Shown here one piece after another: positions 6,105 through 12,651 of a stretch of 32,071 nucleotides of DNA. The DNA comes from a virus, in IMG/VR virus record IMGVR_UViG_3300031726_000031, positions 1 to 32,071 of that record; one strand, 5' to 3'. Each line of letters opens with the position of its first letter. Position 1 is the stretch's first letter. The position numbers were made by a program, and so were the translations under genes. The notes below the pieces were generated by a model, which saw nothing but the letters and a program-made list of their open reading frames with translations, was not told the DNA's origin and did not search any database.

Positions 6105-6589
6105 TGGAGGCGGGGGATAGCGCGGTCGACAAGGCAAAAGACGCGTACGGAAAAGCGACGCTCTATCGCACCGCGCCCAAGACGCCCGACGAGCGCGCCG
6201 ACGATGCCGAGATGGAGCTGGCGCGCGCGCGGAGGCAGCATCGTGCCGCGCTGGCCGTGGTCATCGGCGCAGCGCTCGCACTTGTCTGCTCGGTCCTGGT
6301 GGGCGTTGGGGCGCAGCTCGACGACCTGGACGCCCGGCGGCGTGCTGCCGAGCAAGACGCGCGCGAGCTGGGGGCGCTCCTGCCCACCATGTCGCGGCTC
6401 AAGAGCCTGTGCACCGTCGAGCGCGAGCGCGCAGAAGAGCAGCGGGACATCTGCGCGGCAACTCTGCTCGGCGGCTATCACGTTCCCAGCCAGAGTCCCA
6501 CTCGCCTCCATTTCCGCGACCGCGTCACCGGCGCGGATAGCATCGTCGAGTACAGGTGGGATGTCCCGACGGCAGCGTGGCGGCGATGA
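6104..6589 (+). CDS. single-pass membrane protein with coiled coil (161 aa)
   Basis: Residues 1-46 are charged and helical. Residues about 47-68 (AALAVVIGAALALVCSVLVG) form one transmembrane segment, followed by an acidic coiled coil (QLDDLDARRRAAEQDARELG). A C-terminal domain has two cysteines and beta character, with YHVPSQSPTRLHFRDRVTGA. The charge distribution suggests an inner-membrane anchor with the C-terminal domain outside. It lies in the early operon rather than near lysis genes. Superinfection exclusion, membrane anchoring of replication or an Rz-like role are possible; none is shown by the sequence. Confidence 0.7.
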   Translation: MEAGDSAVDKAKDAYGKATLYRTAPKTPDERADDAEMELARARRQHRAALAVVIGAALALVCSVLVGVGAQLDDLDARRRAAEQDARELGALLPTMSRLKSLCTVERERAEEQRDICAATLLGGYHVPSQSPTRLHFRDRVTGADSIVEYRWDVPTAAWRR

Positions 6590-6681
6590 GCGGCATTCCG
6601 TTCGACTTCACGATCCTGGGCTTCCTGGAGTTGCTGATCGTCGCCGCGCTCGGCTCTCTTTTTCGTCTGGTGTGGTCATGA
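6586..6681 (+). CDS. mini membrane protein (31 aa)
   Basis: ATG 6586 overlaps the stop of the membrane-anchored gene (ATGA). The peptide MSGIPFDFTILGFLELLIVA continues hydrophobically to LFRLVWS, so nearly all of it is one membrane helix. It is tightly coupled to the gene before it, which suggests the two are partners in the membrane. It is too short for a family call. Confidence 0.5.
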   Translation: MSGIPFDFTILGFLELLIVAALGSLFRLVWS

Positions 6682-6746
6682 CGTGTATGTGCCTGCGATA
6701 TGCCCATACGCACACCGCAGCGACGGTGCAAGGGCAGACACCATGA
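6678..6746 (+). CDS. possible 22-residue mini-ORF
   Basis: The frame MTCMCLRYAHTHTAATVQGQ overlaps the previous TGA and the next ATG by 4 nt each. Coupling is the only support. It may simply link the small membrane ORF to the Cys-rich gene. Listed so that the stretch is not left unexplained. Confidence 0.25.
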   Translation: MTCMCLRYAHTHTAATVQGQTP

Positions 6747-6985
6747 GCCTGTGCTCTCGGTGTGGCCTGAAAAAGGCAGACGGTGTCTGTATCGGCATTG
6801 CGCAGGGTGTGTGCCTGCCGAAGCAGAAACGCCGACGGACTGAGGGCGTGCGGCCGGTCGTCGAGCCGTCATCGCCGGGCAACCTGGTGCGCGCGTTCGA
6901 GGTCGCCATGAAGAAGCTGCCGCCGACTGGACGCATGACCCAACGTCAGCGTCGGCGCGCACTGGCGAAGCGGAGCTACAAGTGA
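6743..6985 (+). CDS. small Cys-containing basic protein (80 aa)
   Basis: ATG 6743 (MSLCSRCGLKKADGVC) is preferred over an in-frame GTG upstream because it keeps the 4-nt overlap pattern and places a CxxC at the N-terminus. C4, C7, C16 and a later cysteine could bind a zinc ion. The rest is basic (KQKRRRTEGVR, RQRRRALAKRSYK). A nucleic-acid-binding role is plausible. Confidence 0.6.
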   Translation: MSLCSRCGLKKADGVCIGIAQGVCLPKQKRRRTEGVRPVVEPSSPGNLVRAFEVAMKKLPPTGRMTQRQRRRALAKRSYK

Positions 6986-7362
6986 GCACCTGCACGCGCA
7001 AGATCGATTGCAGCTGCGAGCACTGCGCCGATGCCGGCCACGTCGAGACGTGCTGCGGCCAGCCAACGACGTGGGACCCGCTCTACGTCGGCGAGGCCTG
7101 CGGCGGACTCATGCTCCGTGGCGGTTGGGTCTGCGCCACATGCGGCACGGCCTACCTCTGCCGCGCGTCGCGAGTCGCTGACGAGGGATGGACATGGAGC
7201 AAGGGCAACATGTCGATCAACTGCGGTGGGTATCGCATCCGCCTCGACGGCGAGAAGGATGGCCGTGAGGCGTTCCTACGGCGGCTGATGGAGCTGCCAG
7301 CGCTGGAGGTTCGAGTGCTGGAGCTCGAGCGTGAGCTCGCAACGCTCAAGGCCACGCCATGA
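6982..7362 (+). CDS. Cys-rich zinc-ribbon-like protein (126 aa, GTG start)
   Basis: The GTG overlaps the previous TGA. The protein has many cysteines: CTRKIDCSCEHC at the start, ETCCGQPTTWDP, then GWVCATCGTAYLC. These can supply two zinc sites. The C-terminal third is a coiled coil (LPALEVRVLELERELATLKA). The zinc-plus-coiled-coil layout recurs in the small proteins at 7952-8230 and 8230-8523. The function is unknown. Confidence 0.7.
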   Translation: MSTCTRKIDCSCEHCADAGHVETCCGQPTTWDPLYVGEACGGLMLRGGWVCATCGTAYLCRASRVADEGWTWSKGNMSINCGGYRIRLDGEKDGREAFLRRLMELPALEVRVLELERELATLKATP

Positions 7363-7955
7363 GCGACATCCACTACACCCCTGCCTGGGTGACGCAGCTC
7401 GCGCTCACCGCCGGCATCTTCGGCCGGCCACGCGTTGGCGAGGTGTGGCTTGAGCCATCTGCTGGCCGTGGCGCCATCCTGCGCGTGGTGCGCTCCGAGC
7501 ATCCCGCGCTGACACTCCACGCCGTCGAGATCGAGGACCACCGCGAGGAGCTGCTGGTGTCGGCAAGCAGCGCCACCATCGGCAATTTTCTCGGGATGGA
7601 GCCATACGAGGTCTCGCTCGTCGTCGGCAATCCTCCCTTCTCGCGCGCTCTGGAGTTCATCCACCACTCGCTCAAGTTCGCGCCTCGCGTGGTCTTCCTC
7701 CTGCGTCTCGGTTTCCTCGAAAGCGCCGAGCGGGCCAGCTGGTTTCGTGTGTGCTGCCCTGACGTCGCAGTTATTCCCGACCGCATCAGCTTCGACGGTG
7801 AAGGCTCCGACAAGAGCGCCTATGCGTGGTTCACCTTCTATCGCGATGCCAACCGCAACCAAGGCACGCTGCGTATCCTGCCGACGGCGCCGCTCTCGAT
7901 CCGCGAGCGTGGTGCGAAACGCCCACCACAGCCCTCCCTCTTCGGTGACTCGTGA
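7359..7955 (+). CDS. phage DNA N-methyltransferase (198 aa)
   Basis: Class I methyltransferase motifs are visible: motif I EPSAGRGAIL at 32-41 for S-adenosylmethionine binding, an acidic residue ending strand 2 (HAVEIED at 54-60), and motif IV NPPF at 91-94, the amino-methyltransferase signature. A C-terminal SAYAWFTFYRD matches the end of the core fold. The enzyme is short, so the target-recognition region must be small. Such phage enzymes usually act on adenine or cytosine amino groups and protect against host restriction or mark phage DNA. It is in the early operon without a restriction partner. Confidence 0.85.
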   Translation: MSDIHYTPAWVTQLALTAGIFGRPRVGEVWLEPSAGRGAILRVVRSEHPALTLHAVEIEDHREELLVSASSATIGNFLGMEPYEVSLVVGNPPFSRALEFIHHSLKFAPRVVFLLRLGFLESAERASWFRVCCPDVAVIPDRISFDGEGSDKSAYAWFTFYRDANRNQGTLRILPTAPLSIRERGAKRPPQPSLFGDS

Positions 7956-8230
7956 TCTGCGCCCGCTGCACCCAACTGCGCGCCCAGCTCCGCGAGCTGG
8001 AGACCCAGCGTGCCGCCGATGCTGGCTGCAAGAAGCTTCTGGAGGGCGAGATCCGCGAGAAACACAGTGAGGTGCTCAAGCTGCGCCTGGAGGGCGTGCG
8101 GATGCGTGAAGAGCTGGCCTTGCTCAAGGCCCACAACGCGCAGCTCAGCGCGGCTCAGGCTGCGCGGGATGCCATTGACGATCCACAGCTGACGCTGACC
8201 TCGCGCACTCGACGGCTGGAGGTCGACTGA
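7952..8230 (+). CDS. coiled-coil protein with N-terminal CxxC (92 aa)
   Basis: GTG 7952 overlaps the methyltransferase stop. The sequence starts with C-A-R-C and continues as a long coiled coil (TQLRAQLRELETQRAADAGC, then LRLEGVRMREELALLKAHNA). The start resembles that of the next gene (CSRCERMERQLAELEQ), so the two look like a tandem duplication that diverged. It likely forms oligomers, with or without metal. The role is unknown. Confidence 0.65.
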   Translation: MICARCTQLRAQLRELETQRAADAGCKKLLEGEIREKHSEVLKLRLEGVRMREELALLKAHNAQLSAAQAARDAIDDPQLTLTSRTRRLEVD

Positions 8231-8523
8231 TGTGCTCTCGCTGCGAACGGATGGAGCGCCAACTCGCCGAGCTGGAACAGGAGCGGGATACTGCGCGCGC
8301 GGACCGCGATCTGGTGGTCACCGCCACGGCCAAGCCGCTGCTGGCGCCACCTGTCACAGCGGGGTGCTTTGCGTGTGGGCAACCCGTCGGGAACGATGTC
8401 GTGGTTGTCAACGGTGCCGAAGGCCGGATCTACTACCACCAGGGCTGCGCCGCCGATTTCGCGCGCGGGACGGCTCGCCTGCTTCGTGGGCGGCTCTGGT
8501 CGCTACAGGGTGAGAAGCGATGA
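8230..8523 (+). CDS. CxxC coiled-coil/zinc protein, paralogue of the upstream gene (97 aa)
   Basis: ATG 8230 shares one base with the previous TGA. The N-terminus repeats the CxxC-plus-coiled-coil pattern of its neighbour, then a second part has CFACGQPVG and YYHQGCAADF, matching a small zinc-binding treble-clef or ribbon (C-x2-C ... H-x2-C). The combination suggests a protein-protein or DNA adaptor. No enzymatic residues are apparent. Confidence 0.65.
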   Translation: MCSRCERMERQLAELEQERDTARADRDLVVTATAKPLLAPPVTAGCFACGQPVGNDVVVVNGAEGRIYYHQGCAADFARGTARLLRGRLWSLQGEKR

Positions 8524-8882
8524 GGCTGGTCATCTTCGGCGCCCCGAGGACAAAAAAGACGTCCCAGCGCATCCTGACTTTCGGCAAGTTCAAGAAGGTC
8601 GTGCCATCGGAGGCGTACCTCGCATGGCGCGACGCGGTGCTGCCTCAGCTTCGCGCACAGGCCATCGAGCTCGGCATCGCCAGGCCCGTCAACCTGTGCG
8701 CGTTCTTCTACCGCGACGCTCTGCGCGGCGACCTCATCGGCTACATCCAGGGCCTTGCCGACGTCCTGCAAGAGGCCGGCATTCTCGCCGACGACAAATG
8801 GATCGAAGGCCTCGACGGGTCGCGCCTGCTCAAGGATGCCGAGCATCCACGGGTGGAGTTCGAGATTGAGAGGCTCGAATGA
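8520..8882 (+). CDS. rusA: RusA-family Holliday junction resolvase (120 aa)
   Basis: The size fits RusA. The N-terminal strand MRLVIFGAPRTKKTSQRI is typical, with the basic patch that binds DNA. The acidic region runs RGDLIGYIQGLADVLQEAGI with D71 and D81, then ADDKWIEG with D91/D92, positioned like the three metal-binding aspartates of RusA. The usual DxDN is reduced here to D71 followed by LIGY, so this is a divergent member. The role is cleavage of Holliday junctions during recombination or before packaging. It overlaps its neighbours by 4 nt. Confidence 0.8.
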   Translation: MRLVIFGAPRTKKTSQRILTFGKFKKVVPSEAYLAWRDAVLPQLRAQAIELGIARPVNLCAFFYRDALRGDLIGYIQGLADVLQEAGILADDKWIEGLDGSRLLKDAEHPRVEFEIERLE

Positions 8883-9145
8883 TGCTCGTGCCGCCAGATC
8901 AGAACGCCCGCGTCCTCGAGCGCGATCGCCACGCCTGCAGCATCTGCCACACCATCGAGGGTGAGCTCTTCGCCGACTACATCGTGCCTCTCCGCGACGG
9001 TGCCAACGCTGGCGTGTCGACGCGCGACCTCTACAGCGACAGCAATTGCATCACCTCGTGCAAGCCATGCCGCGACCGTCGGCATGGTGGGCCTCTCGAC
9101 CCGGCAATCACGCTTCGTGTTCTTCAGGAAAGGCTTGGGCGATAG
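8879..9145 (+). CDS. HNH-like zinc protein (88 aa)
   Basis: The order RDRHACSIC, then FADYIVPLRDGA, then NCITSCKPCRDRRHGG matches the HNH fold: a first CxxC, a central strand where D-H-x-x-P is expected, and a second CxxC. Here the expected catalytic histidine is replaced (ADYIVP instead of xDHIxP), so nuclease activity may be reduced or use another residue. It lies directly after the RusA gene. Either a degenerate HNH nuclease or a structural zinc protein is possible. Confidence 0.7.
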   Translation: MMLVPPDQNARVLERDRHACSICHTIEGELFADYIVPLRDGANAGVSTRDLYSDSNCITSCKPCRDRRHGGPLDPAITLRVLQERLGR

Positions 9146-10074
9146 TGGCCGAGATTCGCAGTTGGTTCCCATTCTACCCAGCCGACTGGGTCACCAACGA
9201 GGACGTCGTTGACATGTCGCTGGCTGAACGCGGCGCATACCTGGAGCTGCTGTGCCACCAGTGGAGAAACGGAAGCATCCCCGACGACATGGAGCGGCTG
9301 CGCAAGATCGCACGCTGCACCGCAAAGGAGATGACACAGGTGTGGCCCAAGGTGTCGCCGATGTTTCCCCCAGCTGACGAGGATGGGCGGCTCGCCAATG
9401 GGCGAATGAGCAGGGAGCGCGTGAAAGCTGAGGCCATTTCGGTGAAGTCCTCAACCTCTGCCGAAAAGCGTTGGCGTGCTCACAAACCCGATGCCAACGC
9501 ATTGCCCGTGCATAGCGAAGGCAATGCCACCAAAACTAATGAGGCACTAAGTAGGGGTATGGTTAGGTTAGGTACTGGTTCTGAAGCTTCTTCCGATCAG
9601 AGCGAACCTTCACCCACCACGCCCACGCACCAGGTAGAGCCACCAGACCAAAGCGGCATGGCGGTGGTGAAGATCTGGAATCGCATTCAGCTCGAGGGCG
9701 TTCCGCCAATGCACAACCCGCACGCCCTCCTTCCCGTCGCTGAAGCTTTATCGTCGGTGAGGACCGAGCTTTTGGACGCCTCAAAACCCTGTCCTGGCGA
9801 CGCTGAAATTCTGCTTGGACTTGCTCGGCGGCTGTTGCCAATGGCGCGGGCTGGCCTGAACGTTTGGCAGCCGAAAACCATGGCGCGTTACGTCGGTGAC
9901 GCGGTTTTGGTGGCCCTCGGCAAGATGGATCCAGAAGCCAAGCCGAGTACCCCGGTGTCGAAGTTTGCGCCACCCGAGCCACCCAAGGGCCGCCCCGAGC
10001 TCCGAAGTGCAGCCGATGTTTTAGCCGAGCGAAAAGCCCGGCGTGAACTTGAATCCACCGACGAGGAAACGTGA
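9145..10074 (+). CDS. DUF1376 replication protein (309 aa)
   Basis: GTG 9145 shares its first base with the TAG of the previous gene. Residues about 4-60 (SWFPFYPADWVTNEDVVDMS, LELLCHQWRNGSIPDDMERL) are the DUF1376 domain found at the N-terminus of phage replication initiators or helicase loaders. A polar linker (about residues 110-170) with lower GC content follows, then a helical C-terminal domain ending in a charged tail. It sits immediately upstream of the DnaB-type helicase and probably loads it at the phage origin. A short AT-richer stretch around 9530-9590 within the linker could hold origin function, though no iterons were seen. Confidence 0.85.
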   Translation: MAEIRSWFPFYPADWVTNEDVVDMSLAERGAYLELLCHQWRNGSIPDDMERLRKIARCTAKEMTQVWPKVSPMFPPADEDGRLANGRMSRERVKAEAISVKSSTSAEKRWRAHKPDANALPVHSEGNATKTNEALSRGMVRLGTGSEASSDQSEPSPTTPTHQVEPPDQSGMAVVKIWNRIQLEGVPPMHNPHALLPVAEALSSVRTELLDASKPCPGDAEILLGLARRLLPMARAGLNVWQPKTMARYVGDAVLVALGKMDPEAKPSTPVSKFAPPEPPKGRPELRSAADVLAERKARRELESTDEET

Positions 10075-11441
10075 AGCCCAACGCCTCCAGCATCGACAGC
10101 GAACGGACCGTGCTCGGCGCCGTCTTGCTGCATCCCAGCAGCCTTGTCGACGTGCTGTCCGTCGTCGACGCGCAGGATTTTTACCACCCGCTGCACCGGA
10201 AGGTCTGGGAGGCCATCGTCGACTGCGATGCCAAGCAAACCCCCGTCGACCAGGTGAGTCTTTCGGCCGCGCTGGGATGGCTGCCTGAAGCCCATGACGA
10301 CATGCTAGCCCGGCTCGCCGCCGACTGCGTGACCGTCGAGAATATCGCGTGGCACGCCGAGCGGGTCAGGGCCAAGGCCGAGCGTCGGCGTCTGGTCGAA
10401 AAGCTGTCAGCCCTGACGGCGATGGGTCACGGAGACAGCGACGATGGCGACTTTTTCCAGGCCGTCGACACGTCGCTGATTGCCCTCGGCGACCGCAAAA
10501 GCGTCTCGACTGGCGTGGGGATGAAAGCAGCACTCAGGGCATGGACACGGCGGCTCGAGGAGAGCTGGAATCGCGTCAGAGCTGGCACCGTCATCGTCGG
10601 CATTCCGACCGGCTTTGCGGACTTCGACGCCATCACTGGCGGCTTGCGACCCGGAAATCAGTATGTCGTCGCCGCGCGGCCAGCCATGGGAAAGACCGCT
10701 TGGGCGCTTCAGGTCGCCAAGGTCGCGGCGATGGCAGGTCACCCCGTCAGGATCATCTCGCAGGAGATGCCCGTACACGACCTGGTCGACCGCTTCGTGT
10801 CCGAGGTGGGCGACGTCGACAACTCAGTATTGCGCTCGGGCGACCTGCAGCAGCGCGACTGGCTTCGCGTGTCGCGGGCCACCGCCGATCTTGCCGAGCT
10901 GCCCATCACGCTCGACGACGAGTCGGTCACGTTCGCCGCCGCTGCAGCCCGAGCTCGCCGATGGCGCGCCAAGCTGCCTGCAGGCTGCAAAGACCCACTG
11001 GTCATCTGCGACTACATGCAGCTGTTCCTCGAGCAGGCCGATATCGAATCACGCGAGCGTCAGGTGGCGGCGACGAGCGCGGGCGGCAAGCAGCTTTCCA
11101 AGCAGATCGGCGTGGCCGTGCTGCAGCTCGCCCAGCTCAACCGCGACTGCGAAAAGCGTCAGGACAAGCGGCCGATGATGAGCGACCTACGCGAGTCGGG
11201 CACCATCGAGCAAGACGCTGACCTCATCGGATTTTTGTATCGAGACCAGGTCTACCACCCGAAGCCCGACAACCCACTGCACGGCACCGCCGAGCTCATC
11301 ATCGGCAAGAACAGGTTTGGCCCGATGCTCACCTGCTGGATGGATTACGAGGGCAGTCGCACGCGCTTCACGAGCCGCTCGGCTCCTGTCCAGCGTCAGG
11401 AATATAGCGAGCCCGCGCGCCACTGGAACGACGGCCGATGA
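10071..11441 (+). CDS. dnaB: DnaB-type replicative helicase (456 aa)
   Basis: The N-terminal domain begins with the usual DnaB opening (SIDSERTVLGAVLLHPSSLV), followed by YHPLHRKVWEAI. The RecA-like domain has IPTGFADFDAITGGLRPGNQ, Walker A ARPAMGKTAWAL (about 202-213) and Walker B LVICDYMQLF (about 310-319). Further on come QLNRDCEKRQDKRPMMSDLR and ESGTIEQDADLI, with the arginine/sensor motifs of the family. The length is normal. It unwinds DNA at the replication fork as a hexamer. The start is GTG, overlapping the previous TGA. Confidence 0.95.
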   Translation: MKPNASSIDSERTVLGAVLLHPSSLVDVLSVVDAQDFYHPLHRKVWEAIVDCDAKQTPVDQVSLSAALGWLPEAHDDMLARLAADCVTVENIAWHAERVRAKAERRRLVEKLSALTAMGHGDSDDGDFFQAVDTSLIALGDRKSVSTGVGMKAALRAWTRRLEESWNRVRAGTVIVGIPTGFADFDAITGGLRPGNQYVVAARPAMGKTAWALQVAKVAAMAGHPVRIISQEMPVHDLVDRFVSEVGDVDNSVLRSGDLQQRDWLRVSRATADLAELPITLDDESVTFAAAAARARRWRAKLPAGCKDPLVICDYMQLFLEQADIESRERQVAATSAGGKQLSKQIGVAVLQLAQLNRDCEKRQDKRPMMSDLRESGTIEQDADLIGFLYRDQVYHPKPDNPLHGTAELIIGKNRFGPMLTCWMDYEGSRTRFTSRSAPVQRQEYSEPARHWNDGR

Positions 11442-11665
11442 GGCGGATCGATTGCGGCTGCACAGCCTGCACCTCGCGCGACCAGAGCTATGCCGAGTTG
11501 CTGTGGGCCGCCAAGCCCAAGGCACCCTGGGCGAAGGCTGAGCCGATCGTTAGGCATGTGCTGCCAGCACCACCTATGCGTGAAACCTCGCCTCAGCGAC
11601 TGCATCGAATGGCTTACGGCAACACGCTGCCTGTCGTCGAGAAGTGGCTGAAAGGAAAACCATGA
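11438..11665 (+). CDS. small Cys-containing protein (75 aa)
   Basis: ATG 11438 overlaps the helicase stop. The sequence MRRIDCGCTACTSRDQSYAE carries three cysteines near the start, then an Ala/Pro/Lys-rich middle and LPVVEKWLKGKP. It is short and unrecognised. Its start (C-G-C-T-A-C) recalls the Cys-rich gene at 6982. It is probably the last well-supported gene of the continuous rightward operon. Confidence 0.6.
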   Translation: MRRIDCGCTACTSRDQSYAELLWAAKPKAPWAKAEPIVRHVLPAPPMRETSPQRLHRMAYGNTLPVVEKWLKGKP

Positions 11666-11916
11666 GCCGTGTGAATATGTCCTGGGAAGTGCCAAGCATC
11701 TTCGCCTCGGTGATGCGCGGCATCGTGCTGAACTTGCGCGGACTGAGGAGAACGCTCCCAAAGGGCCGCAAGGACGGGCGTCGATGGTGCAAGGGTTGCA
11801 GCCGGCGGCGCCAGCACCTTCTGCGCAGCGGCTTCGGCGACACGTTCGACCAGGTCGTCGGCTTCCCCGAGCTCAACGCGGACGGCGGCGCGCAGCTCAT
11901 CGGTGAAGCCGCTCAC
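11614..11916 (-). CDS. uncertain leftward ORF downstream of an HTH gene (100 aa)
   Basis: GTG 11916 overlaps the TGA of the HTH gene. The first 45 residues (SGFTDELRAAVRVELGEADD, LVERVAEAAAQKVLAPPA) look like a genuine acidic helical protein. The rest becomes His/Ser-rich and lies opposite the better-coding rightward frame. The real product may be shorter than the frame, or the gene may have been cut by recombination. Confidence 0.35.
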   Translation of the reverse strand: MSGFTDELRAAVRVELGEADDLVERVAEAAAQKVLAPPAATLAPSTPVLAALWERSPQSAQVQHDAAHHRGEDAWHFPGHIHTAHGFPFSHFSTTGSVLP

Positions 11917-12354
11917 TTCGACACCAGCCCGAGGCGCTGCAGGTTGGCGGCAACGAGCAGGATGCTTCCACGCCGCGCCGGCTGCCCGGAGAAGATGCGT
12001 AGGAGCGTCGTCGGCGTGACCGTCAGCGCCGCGGCCGCACGATTGACGCCCCGGGCTTCAACCAGCCCATTGAGAGCGCGCCGCTCGTTGGTATTCAGTT
12101 CGTATCCCATGGGTTTTACGAAACCACGGGCACCCGCGAGCGATGAATCCCCACTCTGGGGGTTGGTGCTAAGTGGGGGTCCTTGCGCGTTCGGCTGCTG
12201 CGTCAACGGCTTTGGCGATTTTCTCCACGACCTCACCGACGGTCATCCCGGTCTTTTTTACGGTCAAAGACGGTGGCCAATACCCGAGCAGAATCGCTGT
12301 CGCGGCCGACTCGTTGCGGGTTGGCTCGGTCCTGCACCGGCGGCTGCCGAATGA
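11662..12354 (+). CDS. uncertain rightward ORF, only first half looks coding
   Basis: ATG 11662 overlaps the previous stop. The first 55-60 residues (MSRVNMSWEVPSIFASVMRG, then KGRKDGRRWCKGCSRRRQH) have strong G/C at third positions and a basic C-x2-C. After about 11840 the frame stays open but becomes Arg/Ser/Pro-rich and runs antisense to a convincing leftward HTH gene. This suggests that the original gene was interrupted when the leftward island entered, leaving a fused open frame. The end coordinate is simply the next in-frame stop. Confidence 0.3.
   Translation: MSRVNMSWEVPSIFASVMRGIVLNLRGLRRTLPKGRKDGRRWCKGCSRRRQHLLRSGFGDTFDQVVGFPELNADGGAQLIGEAAHFDTSPRRCRLAATSRMLPRRAGCPEKMRRSVVGVTVSAAAARLTPRASTSPLRARRSLVFSSYPMGFTKPRAPASDESPLWGLVLSGGPCAFGCCVNGFGDFLHDLTDGHPGLFYGQRRWPIPEQNRCRGRLVAGWLGPAPAAAE
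11913..12110 (-). CDS. small HTH DNA-binding protein on the opposite strand (65 aa)
   Basis: From ATG 12110 the protein reads MGYELNTNERRALNGLVEAR, then GVNRAAAALTVTPTTLLRIF and SGQPARRGSILLVAANLQRL. The middle is a clear helix-turn-helix of the XRE/Fis-like type (A-A-x-A-L-x-V-x-P-x-T-L-L-R). It lies opposite to the surrounding rightward genes. Palindromes just upstream (12112-12125 and 12149-12178) could be its own operators. A GTG at 12236 would extend it through those palindromes and is less likely. It may be a separately expressed regulator during lysogeny. Confidence 0.6.
   Translation of the reverse strand: MGYELNTNERRALNGLVEARGVNRAAAALTVTPTTLLRIFSGQPARRGSILLVAANLQRLGLVSK
12112..12125. 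promoter_or_regulatory. palindrome GGTTT-TACG-AAACC before the leftward HTH gene
   Basis: A 5-bp inverted repeat with a 4-bp centre lies directly upstream of ATG 12110 (minus strand). The placement suits an autoregulatory operator, though arms this short can occur by chance. Confidence 0.4.
12149..12178. repeat. inverted repeat CCCCACT ... AGTGGGG
   Basis: Two perfect 7-bp arms at 12149-12155 and 12172-12178 are separated by 16 nt, in the gap before the leftward HTH gene. It may be an operator or an RNA hairpin. No T-tract follows on either strand, so a terminator is not supported. Confidence 0.4.
12169..12246 (-). CDS. possible leftward mini-ORF (25 aa)
   Basis: ATG 12246 gives MTVGEVVEKIAKAVDAAAER followed by a short tail. 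It looks like one amphipathic helix and reads more like protein than the other frames here. The same frame stays protein-like for about 20 codons upstream (LLGYWPPSLTVKKTG), so this could be the C-terminal end of a longer, frameshifted gene. Low certainty. Confidence 0.3.
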   Translation of the reverse strand: MTVGEVVEKIAKAVDAAAERARTPT

Positions 12355-12478
12355 CCACAGGCACGGTCCCGATGTCATCTCCAGCAGCATTGAGCAACGC
12401 ATCTGCTGCGGTTGTCGCCGATTGACTTTCGACGTTCAGGTGATTCAAGTGGGCATCATCGACGAAACCAAGGTCCAC
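12233..12478 (-). CDS. possible leftward ORF (81 aa), competing rightward frame exists
   Basis: Reading leftward from GTG 12478 gives VDLGFVDDAHLNHLNVESQS, then a long acidic/polar sequence ending VLATVFDRKKDRDDRR. G is favoured at first codon positions, which supports coding. The opposite aligned frame (12173-12496) has G/C-rich third positions and ends in TFDVQVIQVGIIDETKVHVA, overlapping the next rightward start. I cannot decide between the two from the sequence alone. Confidence 0.3.
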   Translation of the reverse strand: MDLGFVDDAHLNHLNVESQSATTAADALLNAAGDDIGTVPVVIRQPPVQDRANPQRVGRDSDSARVLATVFDRKKDRDDRR

Positions 12479-12492
12479 GTTGCGGTGTCGAC

Positions 12493-12651
12493 ATGAAGCG
12501 CGGCCACCTGCTGCTGGTAGTCCGTCATGGCGGGAAGAACTACGAATACTCACTCGATTTTGCGCAGCGCGATGTGCAGATGGCTCTCAAAACCACCATG
12601 GCCGCGCTCGCAGACCTGGCAAAGCGAGTTGCCGAGGAGAATCCATCGTGA
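12493..12651 (+). CDS. small protein (52 aa)
   Basis: ATG 12493 gives MKRGHLLLVVRHGGKNYEYS, two beta-like strands followed by a helix (MALKTTMAALADLAKRVAEE). The TGA overlaps the next GTG. No family is recognised. It appears to resume the rightward operon after the ambiguous segment, coupled to the probable late regulator. Confidence 0.55.
   Translation: MKRGHLLLVVRHGGKNYEYSLDFAQRDVQMALKTTMAALADLAKRVAEENPS

Noticed and set aside
4623-6137. Long minus-strand open frame opposite the DUF2303 gene
   Set aside because: It is the antisense of genes with strong coding signal and is Arg/His/Leu-biased without motifs; a high-GC shadow.
9530-9590. Replication origin in the AT-richer part of the DUF1376 gene
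   Set aside because: No iterons, AT-rich unwinding element or DnaA-like boxes were recognised; lower GC alone is not enough.
11644-12354. A single 236-residue rightward protein across the whole frame
   Set aside because: Only the first quarter looks coding. Later parts are Arg/Ser/Pro-rich and antisense to a clear HTH gene, so I list the start as uncertain only.
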